NCBI GenBank assembly: GCA_944385035.1
Contig: CALWVV010000001.1
Coordinates: 267,107-331,106, forward strand
Reading direction: 5' to 3'
DNA: 64,000 nt
DNA from: an uncultured Oscillospiraceae bacterium
GTDB lineage: Bacteria; Bacillota; Clostridia; Oscillospirales; Oscillospiraceae
Shown here: positions 41,984-51,743 of the stretch, one piece after another
Layout: every line of letters starts with the position of its first letter
Numbering within the stretch: the first letter of the stretch is position 1
The notes under the pieces: generated by a model
What the model was told of the DNA's origin: nothing
Databases searched by the model: none
Seen by the model: the letters and a program-made list of their open reading frames with translations, nothing else
Position numbers and translations under genes: made by a program

Positions 41984-43528
41984 ATGAAAACGACCAGATT
42001 CATATCCATTGCCTTAGCACTTGCACTCAGTGCAAGCTTGTTCACCGGCTGCTCGAACAGCTCGTCTTCCAGCGGCAGCTCCACTGGTTCCCAGGGGATC
42101 AAGGAAGAGATCGTCATTGCTCAGAATTCCGATGCCAAATCTCTGGACTTACAGGCCAGCAATGACGGCGGATCCTTGAACGTCAATGCTCAGATCTATG
42201 ACACCCTTGTCGTCAAGAATGCTGACGGCACCTTCAGCCCCCACCTGGCAAAGTCCTGGGAACAGGTCAGCGACTTGGTCTGGCAGTTCAAATTGGAAGA
42301 GGGCGTGAAATTCCATAATGGAGAGGAATTGAAAGCCAGCGACGTAAAATTCACCTTTGAGCGCGGCCTGACCTCTACCATCAGCTACATGCTGGACTTC
42401 ATCGACTCGGTGGATGTCGTCGATGAATATACCTTCAACTTGAATCTGAAGTTCCCCTATGCTCCCATTCTGTCCAATCTTTCCTATACATCAACGGGTA
42501 TTTTGAATGAAAAGGCAGTAACCGAGGCTGGCGAAGACTATGGCCAGAATCCCATCGGCACCGGCGCCTATATGTTCTCCAACTGGAAGGCCGGCGACAG
42601 CATTGAACTGGTTGCCTTTGAGGACTATTTCAAAGGCGCTGCCCCCACAAAAAAGCTGAAGTATCGGAGCATTCCCGAAAACACCAGCCGGAGCATCGCA
42701 CTGGAGACCGGCGAGGTCGATATTGCATACGACATTGATCCTGTGGATAAAGAAACCATCAGAAGCAACGATCAGCTTGTTCTGATTGAAGCTCCTTCTT
42801 TGCAGGTAGATTACGTCGGCTTCAATATGCAAAAGGAACCCTTCACTGACGTGAGAGTCCGGCAGGCCATCAACTATGCCATTGACCGCGAGGGCATTAT
42901 TTCTGCTGTTCTGTTGGGCGGCGGCGAGGTTGCTACAACCCCCATTTCCCCCAAGGTGACAATGAGCAATCCCGACATTGTGGGCTATCCCCGTGATGTT
43001 GAAAAAGCAAAGGAGCTGTTGAAAGAGGCCGGATATGAAAATGGTTTCCAAACCACAATCTGGACCAACGATAACTCCGTGAGAACCAGAATCGCTCAGA
43101 TCGTCCAGGCAAATCTGAAAGAAATCGGTATTGATGTGGCAATCGAGACGCTGGAGTGGTCCAGCTACCTGGATCGAACCTCCAATGGCGAACATGATAT
43201 GTTTATCTTGGGATGGACCGCTACCACTGGTGACCCGGACGGCGCAATGTACGTGCTGTTCCATGGTTCTTCCTCCGCTACCGCCGGCAATAAATTCTTC
43301 TATTCCAATGACGAAGTCTCTGAGCTGCTGGATTTGGGCCGTGCGGAAACCGATGATGCAAAGCGGCAGGAATATTACTACAAAGCTCAGGAACTGGTGG
43401 TAGAAGATGCTCCTTTGGCCGCACTGTATTATGCCAATGATTGTGCCGGAATCAGCGCAAAAGTCGACGGTTTTGTCTTGAGCCCCTCCAAGAGCCATAA
43501 ACTGTACGGAGTTACCTGCGCAATTTAA
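41984..43528 (+). CDS. Peptide ABC transporter substrate-binding lipoprotein
   Basis: 514-aa SBP family 5 (DppA/OppA-like). Signal peptide ending in LSASLFTGC; the Cys is the lipid anchor. A Ser-rich linker follows. KEEIVIAQNSDAKSLDLQAS, WEQVSDLVWQFKLEEGVKFH and VRQAINYAIDREGIISAVLL are family landmarks. ATG with GAGGAGGAG 6 nt upstream. It is followed by a hairpin and then by two permease and two ATPase genes. Substrate (di-/oligopeptide, possibly glutathione) is inferred from family and from the peptidases beside it. Confidence 0.93.
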   Translation: MKTTRFISIALALALSASLFTGCSNSSSSSGSSTGSQGIKEEIVIAQNSDAKSLDLQASNDGGSLNVNAQIYDTLVVKNADGTFSPHLAKSWEQVSDLVWQFKLEEGVKFHNGEELKASDVKFTFERGLTSTISYMLDFIDSVDVVDEYTFNLNLKFPYAPILSNLSYTSTGILNEKAVTEAGEDYGQNPIGTGAYMFSNWKAGDSIELVAFEDYFKGAAPTKKLKYRSIPENTSRSIALETGEVDIAYDIDPVDKETIRSNDQLVLIEAPSLQVDYVGFNMQKEPFTDVRVRQAINYAIDREGIISAVLLGGGEVATTPISPKVTMSNPDIVGYPRDVEKAKELLKEAGYENGFQTTIWTNDNSVRTRIAQIVQANLKEIGIDVAIETLEWSSYLDRTSNGEHDMFILGWTATTGDPDGAMYVLFHGSSSATAGNKFFYSNDEVSELLDLGRAETDDAKRQEYYYKAQELVVEDAPLAALYYANDCAGISAKVDGFVLSPSKSHKLYGVTCAI

Positions 43529-43561
43529 TTTCAACTTGTTATTGGGATACAGCTGCGAAAT

Positions 43562-43598
43562 GGATAACTATTCCTAATTTATTTAGGAATAGTTATCC
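43562..43598 (+). terminator. Hairpin between the binding-protein and permease genes
   Basis: GGATAACTATTCCTAA and TTAGGAATAGTTATCC form a perfect 16-bp stem with a 5-nt loop. No T-run follows, only TATTATATAA. Such structures let the binding protein be made in excess by partial termination or 3'-end protection. Confidence 0.7.
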
Positions 43599-43639
43599 TA
43601 TTATATAATTTCCCGATTCTGTATAGCGAGGAGATCGTA

Positions 43640-44566
43640 ATGTATAAATACATCATTAAACGGCTAGCTTTACTTCTCCCTGTGTTAATCGGTGTATCAT
43701 TTATTGTATTTACAATTATGTATTTTACACCAGGAGATCCAGCACAAATTATCTTAGGGGAAAATGCAACAGAAGAAGCATTGGCGAACCTGCGGGAAGA
43801 AATGGGGCTTAATGACAGCTTTTTCGTCCAGTATTCTCGCTTTATCATTAACGCGGTCCAGGGCGACTTCGGACGCTCCTATCAAAGCAACCGGGTGGTA
43901 TTTGACGAGATTTTCTCACGCTTCCCCGCCACCCTTCAGTTAGCGGGAATCGGTGTTCTTTTGTCTGTGCTAATCGGTATTCCCGTTGGTGTTATTTCTG
44001 CTACCAAACAATATTCTTTTTTTGACAATACCACCATGGTTTTTGCTCTCATCGGTGTATCTATGCCTAACTTTTGGCAGGGCCTGATGCTCATCATGCT
44101 GTTTTCCGTTTGGCTGGGAATCTTACCGTCCGGCGGATATGGTGATTGGACCTATTTTATTTTGCCCGCTATCACATTAGGAACCAGCTCGGCTGGATCT
44201 ATTGCCCGTATGACCAGATCGTCTATGCTGGAAGTCATCCGGCAAGATTACATCCGGACGGCCCGTGCAAAAGGCGTTCTTGAGAAAAACGTGGTATATA
44301 AGCACGCCTTAAAAAATGCACTGATTCCAATTATTACCGTCGTGGGCCTGCAGTTTGGATATCTTTTGGGCGGAGCTGTGCTGACAGAAACTGTTTTCTC
44401 CTGGCCGGGAATCGGAAGACTGCTGGTGGACTCCATCAAGCAGAAAGATACTCCCATGGTGCAGGGATTGGTGGTATTTATTGCTGTTACGTTCAGCATC
44501 GTCAATTTGTGCATTGATATTCTATACTCATACGTAGATCCCAGAATCAAATCACAATACAAGTGA
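43640..44566 (+). CDS. Peptide ABC transporter permease (DppB-like)
   Basis: 308 aa, six spans. MYKYIIKRLALLLPVLIGVS and FTIMYFTPGDPAQIILGENA are the DppB start; the EAA loop is RTARAKGVLEKNVVYKHALK. ATG with GAGGAGATCGTA upstream. Overlaps or nearly touches the second permease. Confidence 0.94.
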   Translation: MYKYIIKRLALLLPVLIGVSFIVFTIMYFTPGDPAQIILGENATEEALANLREEMGLNDSFFVQYSRFIINAVQGDFGRSYQSNRVVFDEIFSRFPATLQLAGIGVLLSVLIGIPVGVISATKQYSFFDNTTMVFALIGVSMPNFWQGLMLIMLFSVWLGILPSGGYGDWTYFILPAITLGTSSAGSIARMTRSSMLEVIRQDYIRTARAKGVLEKNVVYKHALKNALIPIITVVGLQFGYLLGGAVLTETVFSWPGIGRLLVDSIKQKDTPMVQGLVVFIAVTFSIVNLCIDILYSYVDPRIKSQYK

Positions 44567-44583
44567 CCGTCGAGGTGAGAAAA

Positions 44584-45474
44584 ATGCAAGGTATTACATC
44601 TGAATTACATACCGGCAGAGCCAAAAAAAGAAGTCTTTGGCTGGATATCGGCATCAGAGTGATTAAAAACAAGGCTGCAATGGTCGGTTTTGTAATTTTG
44701 GCAGTTTTGATTCTGCTGGCCCTGTTTGCGGATGTTATTGCCGATTATGATACTGTGGTCATTCAGCAGGACCTGGCCAATATGAATCAGGGGCCCAGCC
44801 TGGAGCACATCTTAGGTACCGATGAATTCGGGCGGGATATCTTTGCGAGAATCATTCACGGAGGCAGAATCTCTCTGGCTGTCGGCTTGGTTTCCGTGTG
44901 TTTTTCGCTGGTTGTAGGCGGCATCCTAGGTGCCCTTGCAGGATATTACGGCGGTAGGTTTGATAATATTATCATGCGGTGTATGGATATCTTTCTGGCC
45001 ATCCCCAGTATTCTATTGGCCATGGCCATCGTAACCGCACTGGGCTCTTCGCTGCTCAATCTTATGATCGCCGTAGGAATATCGAACATTCCGTCTTACG
45101 CCCGTATTGTCCGCGCCTCTGTATTGACCATAAAGGATCAGGAGTTTATCGAAGCAGCACGTGCAATCGGGGGCAACGATTTCCGAATCATTATGCGGCA
45201 CATTCTTCCCAACACATTGGCCCCTGTCATTGTACAGGCGACCTTGGGTGTGGCGGGTGCCATACTCTCCACCGCCTCCTTGAGCTTTATCGGTCTGGGC
45301 ATTCAGCCTCCCGCTCCGGAATGGGGTGCAATGCTCTCAAACGGGAGAACATACCTCAGAAGCGCCTGGCATGTTGCCACCTTCCCCGGAATCTTCATCA
45401 TGGTTACCATACTTTCCCTTAACTTGTTGGGCGATGGCTTAAGAGACGCTTTGGATCCGAAATTAAAACAATAA
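44584..45474 (+). CDS. Peptide ABC transporter permease (DppC-like)
   Basis: 296 aa from an ATG with GAGGTGA 5 nt upstream; an earlier GTG overlaps the previous gene and has no ribosome site. LGTDEFGRDIFARIIHGGRI is the DppC hallmark, the EAA loop is EAARAIGGNDFRIIMRHILP. About six spans. Forms the channel with the preceding permease. Confidence 0.94.
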   Translation: MQGITSELHTGRAKKRSLWLDIGIRVIKNKAAMVGFVILAVLILLALFADVIADYDTVVIQQDLANMNQGPSLEHILGTDEFGRDIFARIIHGGRISLAVGLVSVCFSLVVGGILGALAGYYGGRFDNIIMRCMDIFLAIPSILLAMAIVTALGSSLLNLMIAVGISNIPSYARIVRASVLTIKDQEFIEAARAIGGNDFRIIMRHILPNTLAPVIVQATLGVAGAILSTASLSFIGLGIQPPAPEWGAMLSNGRTYLRSAWHVATFPGIFIMVTILSLNLLGDGLRDALDPKLKQ

Positions 45475-45499
45475 TGGAAAAGAGGAGCTTTCGGCAACC

Positions 45500-46486
45500 A
45501 TGGAATGTAAACATGATAATCTTTTGCAAATTGAAGATCTCAGCATTCAATATAAAACCGGCGAGGGTATTGTTCGTGCGGTAAACGGTGTCTCCTTTTC
45601 TCTTTGTAAGGGCCAGACCATGGGTCTGGTAGGCGAAACCGGCGCGGGAAAAACGACCACCGCTCTTGGTATCCTACGCCTTATCCCCGATCCGCCGGGA
45701 AAAATTGTGGGCGGTAAGATCTATTTTAACGGAGAAAATCTACTGCAAAAGCCAGACGGTATGATGCGGCTGATCCGCGGCAGCCAAATTTCCATGATCT
45801 TTCAGGATCCCATGACATCCTTGAACCCGGTTATGACCGTAGGGGAACAGATTGCCGAGGTCATTGAAATTCATGAAGCCCTGGGCAAAAAAGAATCTCT
45901 GGAAAAAGCAAAAAAAATGCTGGAGATGGTGGGAATTCCAGGAAGCCGCCACAGCGATTATCCCCACCAGTTCTCAGGAGGAATGAAGCAGCGGGTCGTA
46001 ATTGCTATGGCTCTGGCCTGTGATCCTCAGCTGCTGATCGCAGACGAACCCACCACCGCGCTGGATGTGACCATTCAGGCTCAAGTGCTGGATATGATGA
46101 ACCAGCTGAAAAAAGAACTCAACACATCTATGATCCTGATCACTCACGATCTGGGCGTCGTTGCGGAAGTCTGCGATACCGTCGCGATTATGTACGCCGG
46201 TGAAATTGTGGAATATGGTTCGATCCAAGAAATCTTTGAAAATCCCAAACACCCATATACCATTGGTTTGTTCCAGTCGCTTCCAAGCCTGGATGTGGAT
46301 ACCGACCGCTTAAAGCCTATCAGCGGCATGATGCCAGATCCCACCAATCTTCCCACAGGATGTGCGTTTCATCCCAGGTGCAGCCAGCGGTGTGAAAAAT
46401 GCACATCCATGGCCCCCCCGATGGTGAACCTGTCGGAAGATCACCAAGTCCGATGCTTTCTGTGTGAAGACGTAAGCGAGCAGTAG
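45500..46486 (+). CDS. Peptide ABC transporter ATPase (DppD-like)
   Basis: 328 aa. Walker [15 protein letters not shown], signature [16 protein letters not shown], Walker [13 protein letters not shown], His switch [11 protein letters not shown]. The C-terminal oligopeptide domain contains [17 protein letters not shown], Cys residues that in DppD-type proteins ligate a 4Fe-4S cluster. Confidence 0.95.
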   Translation: MECKHDNLLQIEDLSIQYKTGEGIVRAVNGVSFSLCKGQTMGLVGETGAGKTTTALGILRLIPDPPGKIVGGKIYFNGENLLQKPDGMMRLIRGSQISMIFQDPMTSLNPVMTVGEQIAEVIEIHEALGKKESLEKAKKMLEMVGIPGSRHSDYPHQFSGGMKQRVVIAMALACDPQLLIADEPTTALDVTIQAQVLDMMNQLKKELNTSMILITHDLGVVAEVCDTVAIMYAGEIVEYGSIQEIFENPKHPYTIGLFQSLPSLDVDTDRLKPISGMMPDPTNLPTGCAFHPRCSQRCEKCTSMAPPMVNLSEDHQVRCFLCEDVSEQ

Positions 46487-46496
46487 AGGTGTAAGT

Positions 46497-47459
46497 ATGT
46501 CCGAAAAATTGTTGGAAGTAAATGGCTTAAAGAAATATTTTAAAGTAAAAAATGGCCTGCTCCACGCAGTGGATGACGTGAGCTTTTCTATCAAGGCCGG
46601 GGAAACTCTGGGCGTGGTGGGCGAATCCGGCTGCGGCAAATCCACCACCGGCAGACTGGTCTTGCGGCTTCTGGAGCCAACCAGCGGAAAAATTTACTTT
46701 GATGGGCAGGATATCAGCGTATTCAGCAAAGCGCAGATGCAGGACATGAGACGGCAGATGCAAATCATTTTCCAGGATCCCTATGCCTCTATCAATCCCA
46801 GAATGACCGTAAGCGAAATTATTGCCGAACCGCTCAGGATACACAAGCTTACCAAAAGCAAGGAAGAACTGGACCAGCGGGTCTCGCAGTTAATGGATAC
46901 CGTGGGACTGGCTGAGCGGCTCTATAATGCATATCCCCACGAGTTAGACGGAGGACGGCGGCAAAGAATCGGCATTGCCCGAGCTCTTTCGGTAAATCCC
47001 AAATTTATTGTCTGTGACGAGCCGGTATCTGCACTGGACGTGTCTATTCAGGCGCAAATTTTGAATCTTATGCAAGACTTGCAGGAAGAATTGGGTCTGA
47101 CGTACATGTTTATTACCCATGACCTATCTGTGGTAAAGCATATTTCTGACAACATCGCCGTCATGTATCTGGGGCAGATGGTGGAATTGGCTCCTTCCAA
47201 AGAACTGTTCGCAAACCCCATTCACCCCTATACACAAGCCCTTCTTTCCGCTATACCAGTTCCCAGTTTAAAAAAGCGCAGAGAGCGCCTCCTGTTAAGC
47301 GGAGAAATTACTTCGCCGGTCAATCCAAAGCCGGGCTGCCGGTTCGCCAACCGCTGTCCCTATGCCCAAGAGTCTTGTCATTGCCAGGACAATACTTTGA
47401 CCGAGGTCTCACCCGGTCATTTCGTGGCGTGTAAACTTAAGGCCCCCGAATTTCAATAA
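46497..47459 (+). CDS. Peptide ABC transporter ATPase (DppF-like)
   Basis: 320 aa. Walker [14 protein letters not shown], Walker [13 protein letters not shown], His switch [11 protein letters not shown]. The ABC signature reads [16 protein letters not shown] rather than LSGGQRQ, a known variant of the subfamily. C-terminal [14 protein letters not shown] is the family Cys cluster. Lies 10 nt after the DppD-like gene. Confidence 0.95.
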   Translation: MSEKLLEVNGLKKYFKVKNGLLHAVDDVSFSIKAGETLGVVGESGCGKSTTGRLVLRLLEPTSGKIYFDGQDISVFSKAQMQDMRRQMQIIFQDPYASINPRMTVSEIIAEPLRIHKLTKSKEELDQRVSQLMDTVGLAERLYNAYPHELDGGRRQRIGIARALSVNPKFIVCDEPVSALDVSIQAQILNLMQDLQEELGLTYMFITHDLSVVKHISDNIAVMYLGQMVELAPSKELFANPIHPYTQALLSAIPVPSLKKRRERLLLSGEITSPVNPKPGCRFANRCPYAQESCHCQDNTLTEVSPGHFVACKLKAPEFQ

Positions 47460-47486
47460 TTTTTGTGACAGGGGAATCGGTTAAAC

Positions 47487-48704
47487 ATGGAGCAGATATT
47501 ACAGAATTACGCAACGCTGATCGTTCGCCGCGGAGCTACTGTCAGGCCAGGGAAACCAGTGGTGATTCAGGTAGATACCTCTGAATCAGCATTTGCTTGC
47601 ATGCTGGCTGCCGAAGCTTATCGCGCTGGAGCCAGTCATGTTGAAATCCTGTGGAGCGACGAGCAGTTAGAATATCTCCAGTATTCCTATGAAACGCTGG
47701 ACCAGCTGACGTCGATTCCAGCGTGCAAGGTGGAACATTTACTGCACTATTTGCGGCAGGACGCCTCTTATATCCGACTGGTATCTCAAAACCCATTTAA
47801 TCTGGAAAAAGTTGAGGCAGACAAACGCAGCGCCGGGCTTCAGGCCTCCCAGCAGGCCTTTCAGGAAAAGCAAGACCTGGTTATGAACCATACGATCCCT
47901 TGGTGTATTGCGGCAGTTCCCGGAGCAGCCTGGGCCAAATTAGTTTATCCCGAGGAGGCCCAGCCGGTCGAAGCACTGTGGCGCTGCATTGCCGCCTGCT
48001 GCTACTGTGACCAAGCTCCGTTATTACGCTGGGACAAACATATTCGGCGCATGAAACACAGGCTGGAAAAGTTAAATAACATGGACCTGGATCGTCTGTG
48101 GTTTGTATCCGAAAACGGGACCAACCTTACGATCGGACTTTGCGAACATCATCAGTGGAACGGCGGAGATTCCGTCACTCCAAATGGCGTTCGCTTCTCC
48201 CCCAACCTGCCTACAGAGGAATTATATACGGTTCCCCACAAAGACAGGACCAATGGAATCGTTGTATCCACCAGGCCGTTGTCCGTTTCCGGCACTGTGT
48301 TAAAAGCAGGGTTCCAGTTAATCTATCGAAACGGGTGCGTCACCGAAGTCCTTGCCAAAGATCAGCACGATCAGGCCATTTTGGAGGATATTTTCCAAAA
48401 TGACCCAGGTGCCCGCCGTCTGGGAGAAGTGGCTTTGGTGGACTACGACAACCCAATCGGCAAATCGAAGCGAATGTTCTATTCGACTTTGTTTGACGAA
48501 AATGCTGCGTGCCACTTAGCCATGGGCAATGGGATCCGCGCTGCGCTGAAAACCTCCCCTGACGAGGATACACAGACTTGTGGACTTAACCAGGCCAAAA
48601 TCCATTTGGACTTTATGATCGGTACAAGAGATATGAAATGTATCGGAATATCCAAATCACATAAGAACTATTTGCTCATGGAACATGGAAATATTTTAAT
48701 ATAA
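47487..48704 (+). CDS. M29-family aminopeptidase
   Basis: 405 aa. M29 enzymes (AmpS, aminopeptidase T) are dimeric metallo-exopeptidases of the cytoplasm. RFSPNLPTEELYTVPHKDRT supplies the catalytic Glu; GARRLGEVALVDYDNPIG and FYSTLFDENAACHLAMG supply metal ligands, as do KIHLDFMIGTRDM residues near the C-terminus. Last gene of the operon, with a terminator directly after it. With the M42 enzyme it would complete breakdown of imported peptides. Confidence 0.92.
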   Translation: MEQILQNYATLIVRRGATVRPGKPVVIQVDTSESAFACMLAAEAYRAGASHVEILWSDEQLEYLQYSYETLDQLTSIPACKVEHLLHYLRQDASYIRLVSQNPFNLEKVEADKRSAGLQASQQAFQEKQDLVMNHTIPWCIAAVPGAAWAKLVYPEEAQPVEALWRCIAACCYCDQAPLLRWDKHIRRMKHRLEKLNNMDLDRLWFVSENGTNLTIGLCEHHQWNGGDSVTPNGVRFSPNLPTEELYTVPHKDRTNGIVVSTRPLSVSGTVLKAGFQLIYRNGCVTEVLAKDQHDQAILEDIFQNDPGARRLGEVALVDYDNPIGKSKRMFYSTLFDENAACHLAMGNGIRAALKTSPDEDTQTCGLNQAKIHLDFMIGTRDMKCIGISKSHKNYLLMEHGNILI

Positions 48705-48711
48705 GATTATA

Positions 48712-48755
48712 AGAGAAGCAGACCGTTTGATTGCGATCTGCTTCTCTCTTTTCCA
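48712..48755 (+). terminator. Terminator of the peptide operon
   Basis: AGAGAAGCAGACCG pairs with CGATCTGCTTCTCT (one mismatch) around an 8-nt loop, then CTTTTCC. Eight nt after the stop codon. Confidence 0.85.
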
Positions 48756-49411
48756 TCTCTGCCTTTAAAAATCATTGACAAGAATATGCACGGCCCTTTT
48801 CTTTCACAATCGGTGAAAATCATGGTTTGGTTGTATGTCCCCTTAATTTCCATCCTGGTTTCTCCGCAATATTATATTTCTATGGGATAAAGAGATTTCC
48901 CATCAATCCCGCCAGAAGTACCGGACAATAGACCGCCGCGCAATAGCGGGACTGGTTCTCCGTGCAGCAAAAACATACAATAGACAAAAATCCCCCTGCT
49001 AAGGGTACTTTTTTATGCCGTCTGCATAATTCAGGCCGGCTCCTTTGACGATTGATTTGTTTTCCCTCAGCGGCGAATTTCATCCAATAATGCGGCAGAG
49101 CAAATAAAACCTAAAAAAGCAAAATTTTTTAAAAAAATCTTCCAGATCCTTGCATACTGGCTTAATTTTTGATTGGATCCTGTCGAAATATGAATGCATG
49201 TAGTCCATACACAAAGTTTGCATATTTTACCATTTTTTTACAATGCAATTTGTATTTTGTCTCTGGTGGGTAAACGTATAATAAGTTAGTGCCCGTTTTT
49301 AATATATTAAACTACTATTTCAATGTTTGAAGATAACGGCCACACATACTATAATGCTGCCGTGTCCGGAGAAACAAATTACATATACATCTAACAAAGA
49401 AGGTATTTTGG
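48756..49411. other. 656-bp intergenic region before the c-di-GMP gene array
   Basis: A/T-rich. A perfect TATAAT (49277-49282) and ATTTTG 17 nt upstream could be the array promoter, about 130 nt before the first start codon. On the minus strand there is a 67-codon open frame (48880-49083) with three cysteines close together, but no ribosome site and no recognisable domain. I saw no riboswitch core. Confidence 0.45.
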
Positions 49412-51697
49412 GTGGATGAGCAAAAGATCCAATCAAATTTGAACAAACTTCTCATCGTGTTTCTTGCAATTTGTTTGCTGATCGGAGGTGTCGCTCAATA
49501 TTTATTTCGCTCTGTCTCAGATCTGTACATAGAGTCTGTGCAGGGGCGGCTGGAAGAACGGGCCCATCAGTATAAGAATTCCTTTTTATTTAAAACGAAC
49601 TCCGACCTGCAGACCCTGCGCGCTATGGCCTGCATGCTGGAGGATACCATTGCGGAAAGTGCCTCTGCAAAGGCGGCAGGCGAGCGGCTGGCATACCTGT
49701 GGGATGCCAGCCGGACCGCTGGCTTTGTCCGCCTGTGTTACTTTAACCTCTCCGGGAAAGGGATGCAGCTGTCTTCTCAGGGCGAGGTAATCGAACTGCA
49801 AACCGAAGACGAGGCTGCTGAAATGCAGTCCATTATTGAACAGGCACTGCAAGGGGAGTCTCTAACTTCCCAGGCTTTTTACGACTCAAATCTGGGATAC
49901 AATACCATTAGCTATGCCACCCCGGTTTACACCGGCAAACAAATCAGCGGCGCTTTGGTCTGCTCTGTGAGCACAGAATCCTATGCAGACATCCTTTCCT
50001 CCATTAGCTTCGTCAGCGATGTTGGAGCGGTCGCCGTACTGAGCAGCAGCGGAGATATACTGGCCTCCACAAGGACACACCAGGATCAGGGCTTCTACCA
50101 ACTGGACGAGTCTGACTATCTGGACGAGGAATTGTCTCATAAATTTATGCAGGCCTTGTCTGCGGATGAGACCCAGTTTTTTGAATTTGATTTTAACGGG
50201 ATACCTGCCTATGCCTGCATTATGCCCTTGGATATATGTTCGGACAAAATCGTGATCGTAGACACGGATAAGGGCGTCAGTGATGCGGTGTCGGGTGTTG
50301 TAAGCTATGCACATCTGACTGGGATCCTGTTTGCTGTCACAGCAATCTTGTTTGTGCTGGCAGTACTTTACATTAACCGCCGTCATAACTTGCAGCTGCG
50401 CCAGGTGGCATACCATGACCGGTTGACCGGAGCCTATAACCGCTATAAATTTTTCCAACTTCTGGACCAAAGGCGCAAAAAATCCACAGAATATGCTGTG
50501 GCGGTCATCAATATACGGAAATTTAAATATATCAATGAACTGTTTGGCTCCGACCGCTCAAATCAGCTGCTCAAAGACACTTGTGCGGTTCTGAAGCAGT
50601 ATATGGAGCAGGGGGAGTTCTTTTGCCGGGATACGGCGGATACCTTTGCCCTGTGCCTGAACACCTCAGATCGAGACACGATACGAAAGCGGCTGGAGGT
50701 CATCTTCACGGCCCTGAAAGCCTGCGGAAAAAGCGTCCATCACGCATACCCAGTCTCCTACTATGGGGGCTGTGCCACGACAGAAGATTGTGCTGACAAA
50801 AACAATAACGAGGAACTGATGAGCCATGTAATGTTGGCTCTTAATTATGCAAAGCAATCCCAGCAATCCACCATCTCTTTTTATGATACAAAGATACACG
50901 AAAAAGAGATGCTGCAGAACTACATTGAAAACCGTATGGAGTGGGCGCTTGAACATGGTGAATTTCAGATGTTCCTCCAGCCCCAAATGGACCTGCGCCA
51001 AAAGCGCCTCAGCGGAGCGGAGGCACTGGTACGGTGGATTACGGATGGGAAACAAATGATTTTCCCCGACCAGTTCATCCCCATCTTTGAACAAAATGGC
51101 TTCTGCATCCAGCTGGATTACTACATGGTAGAACAAGCCTGCAAGCAGATCCGGGCCTGGATGGACGCCGGCCTCTCCCCGGTTCCCATCTCGGTCAACC
51201 AGACCAAGCTGCTGCTCTATGAAGAGGACTATGTGGAGCGGATCTGCGCCATTACCCAGCGCTATAAAGTGCCCAGCCGGTATATCACGCTGGAAATTTT
51301 GGAAAGTCTGGCGCTGGAAAATCCTGAGCGGGTATCTGCCCGCATTGACCAGCTGCACAGCTACGGCTTCCGCATTTCTATGGATGATTTCGGAAGTGGG
51401 TATTCTTCCCTGACTGCGCTCAGCCAGCTTCCCATTGACGAGCTCAAACTGGATCGCTCTTTTCTCATTCAGGCCGACCAGAGCACGGAGCATAACCGCC
51501 GCAAGATCCTGGAGATTGTCATTGAAGTGGCGCAGCGCCTGCATATTTCCACCGTGGCCGAGGGGATCGAAACAGAAGATCACGCACATCTGATGTGGGA
51601 ATTGCACTGTGATTATGGTCAGGGATATTATTACAGCCGGCCGATCCCGGCCGCGGAATTTACAGATACGTTTCTGCAGAACAATGGGGCTTGCTGA
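49412..51697 (+). CDS. Membrane EAL phosphodiesterase with extracytoplasmic sensor and degenerate GGDEF
   Basis: 761 aa. TM1 (LLIVFLAICLLIGGVAQYLF), an extracytoplasmic Cache-like sensor (about 35-300), TM2 (GILFAVTAILFVLAVLYI), a GGDEF-fold domain whose motif reads DTADTF, so it should not make c-di-GMP, and an EAL domain (about 505-750) with EAL (GAEALVRW), ITLEILESLAL, DDFGSGYSSL, ELKLDRSFL, VAEGIET and YGQGYYYSRPIPA intact. Expected to degrade c-di-GMP in response to an external signal. GTG start behind AAGAAGG. The degenerate GGDEF may still bind GTP and regulate the EAL domain, as in other phosphodiesterases. Confidence 0.9.
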   Translation: MDEQKIQSNLNKLLIVFLAICLLIGGVAQYLFRSVSDLYIESVQGRLEERAHQYKNSFLFKTNSDLQTLRAMACMLEDTIAESASAKAAGERLAYLWDASRTAGFVRLCYFNLSGKGMQLSSQGEVIELQTEDEAAEMQSIIEQALQGESLTSQAFYDSNLGYNTISYATPVYTGKQISGALVCSVSTESYADILSSISFVSDVGAVAVLSSSGDILASTRTHQDQGFYQLDESDYLDEELSHKFMQALSADETQFFEFDFNGIPAYACIMPLDICSDKIVIVDTDKGVSDAVSGVVSYAHLTGILFAVTAILFVLAVLYINRRHNLQLRQVAYHDRLTGAYNRYKFFQLLDQRRKKSTEYAVAVINIRKFKYINELFGSDRSNQLLKDTCAVLKQYMEQGEFFCRDTADTFALCLNTSDRDTIRKRLEVIFTALKACGKSVHHAYPVSYYGGCATTEDCADKNNNEELMSHVMLALNYAKQSQQSTISFYDTKIHEKEMLQNYIENRMEWALEHGEFQMFLQPQMDLRQKRLSGAEALVRWITDGKQMIFPDQFIPIFEQNGFCIQLDYYMVEQACKQIRAWMDAGLSPVPISVNQTKLLLYEEDYVERICAITQRYKVPSRYITLEILESLALENPERVSARIDQLHSYGFRISMDDFGSGYSSLTALSQLPIDELKLDRSFLIQADQSTEHNRRKILEIVIEVAQRLHISTVAEGIETEDHAHLMWELHCDYGQGYYYSRPIPAAEFTDTFLQNNGAC

Positions 51698-51743
51698 AGG
51701 CAAGCAGCGGCTATAATGACAAATACGCTGAGGGGGAAGTTAT

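Noticed and set aside
49044-49056. TTGACG-TTGATT-like pair before the c-di-GMP array
   Set aside because: The spacing is 8 nt rather than 11-12 and no third repeat is present, so it is probably chance and not part of the SARP-like operator set.
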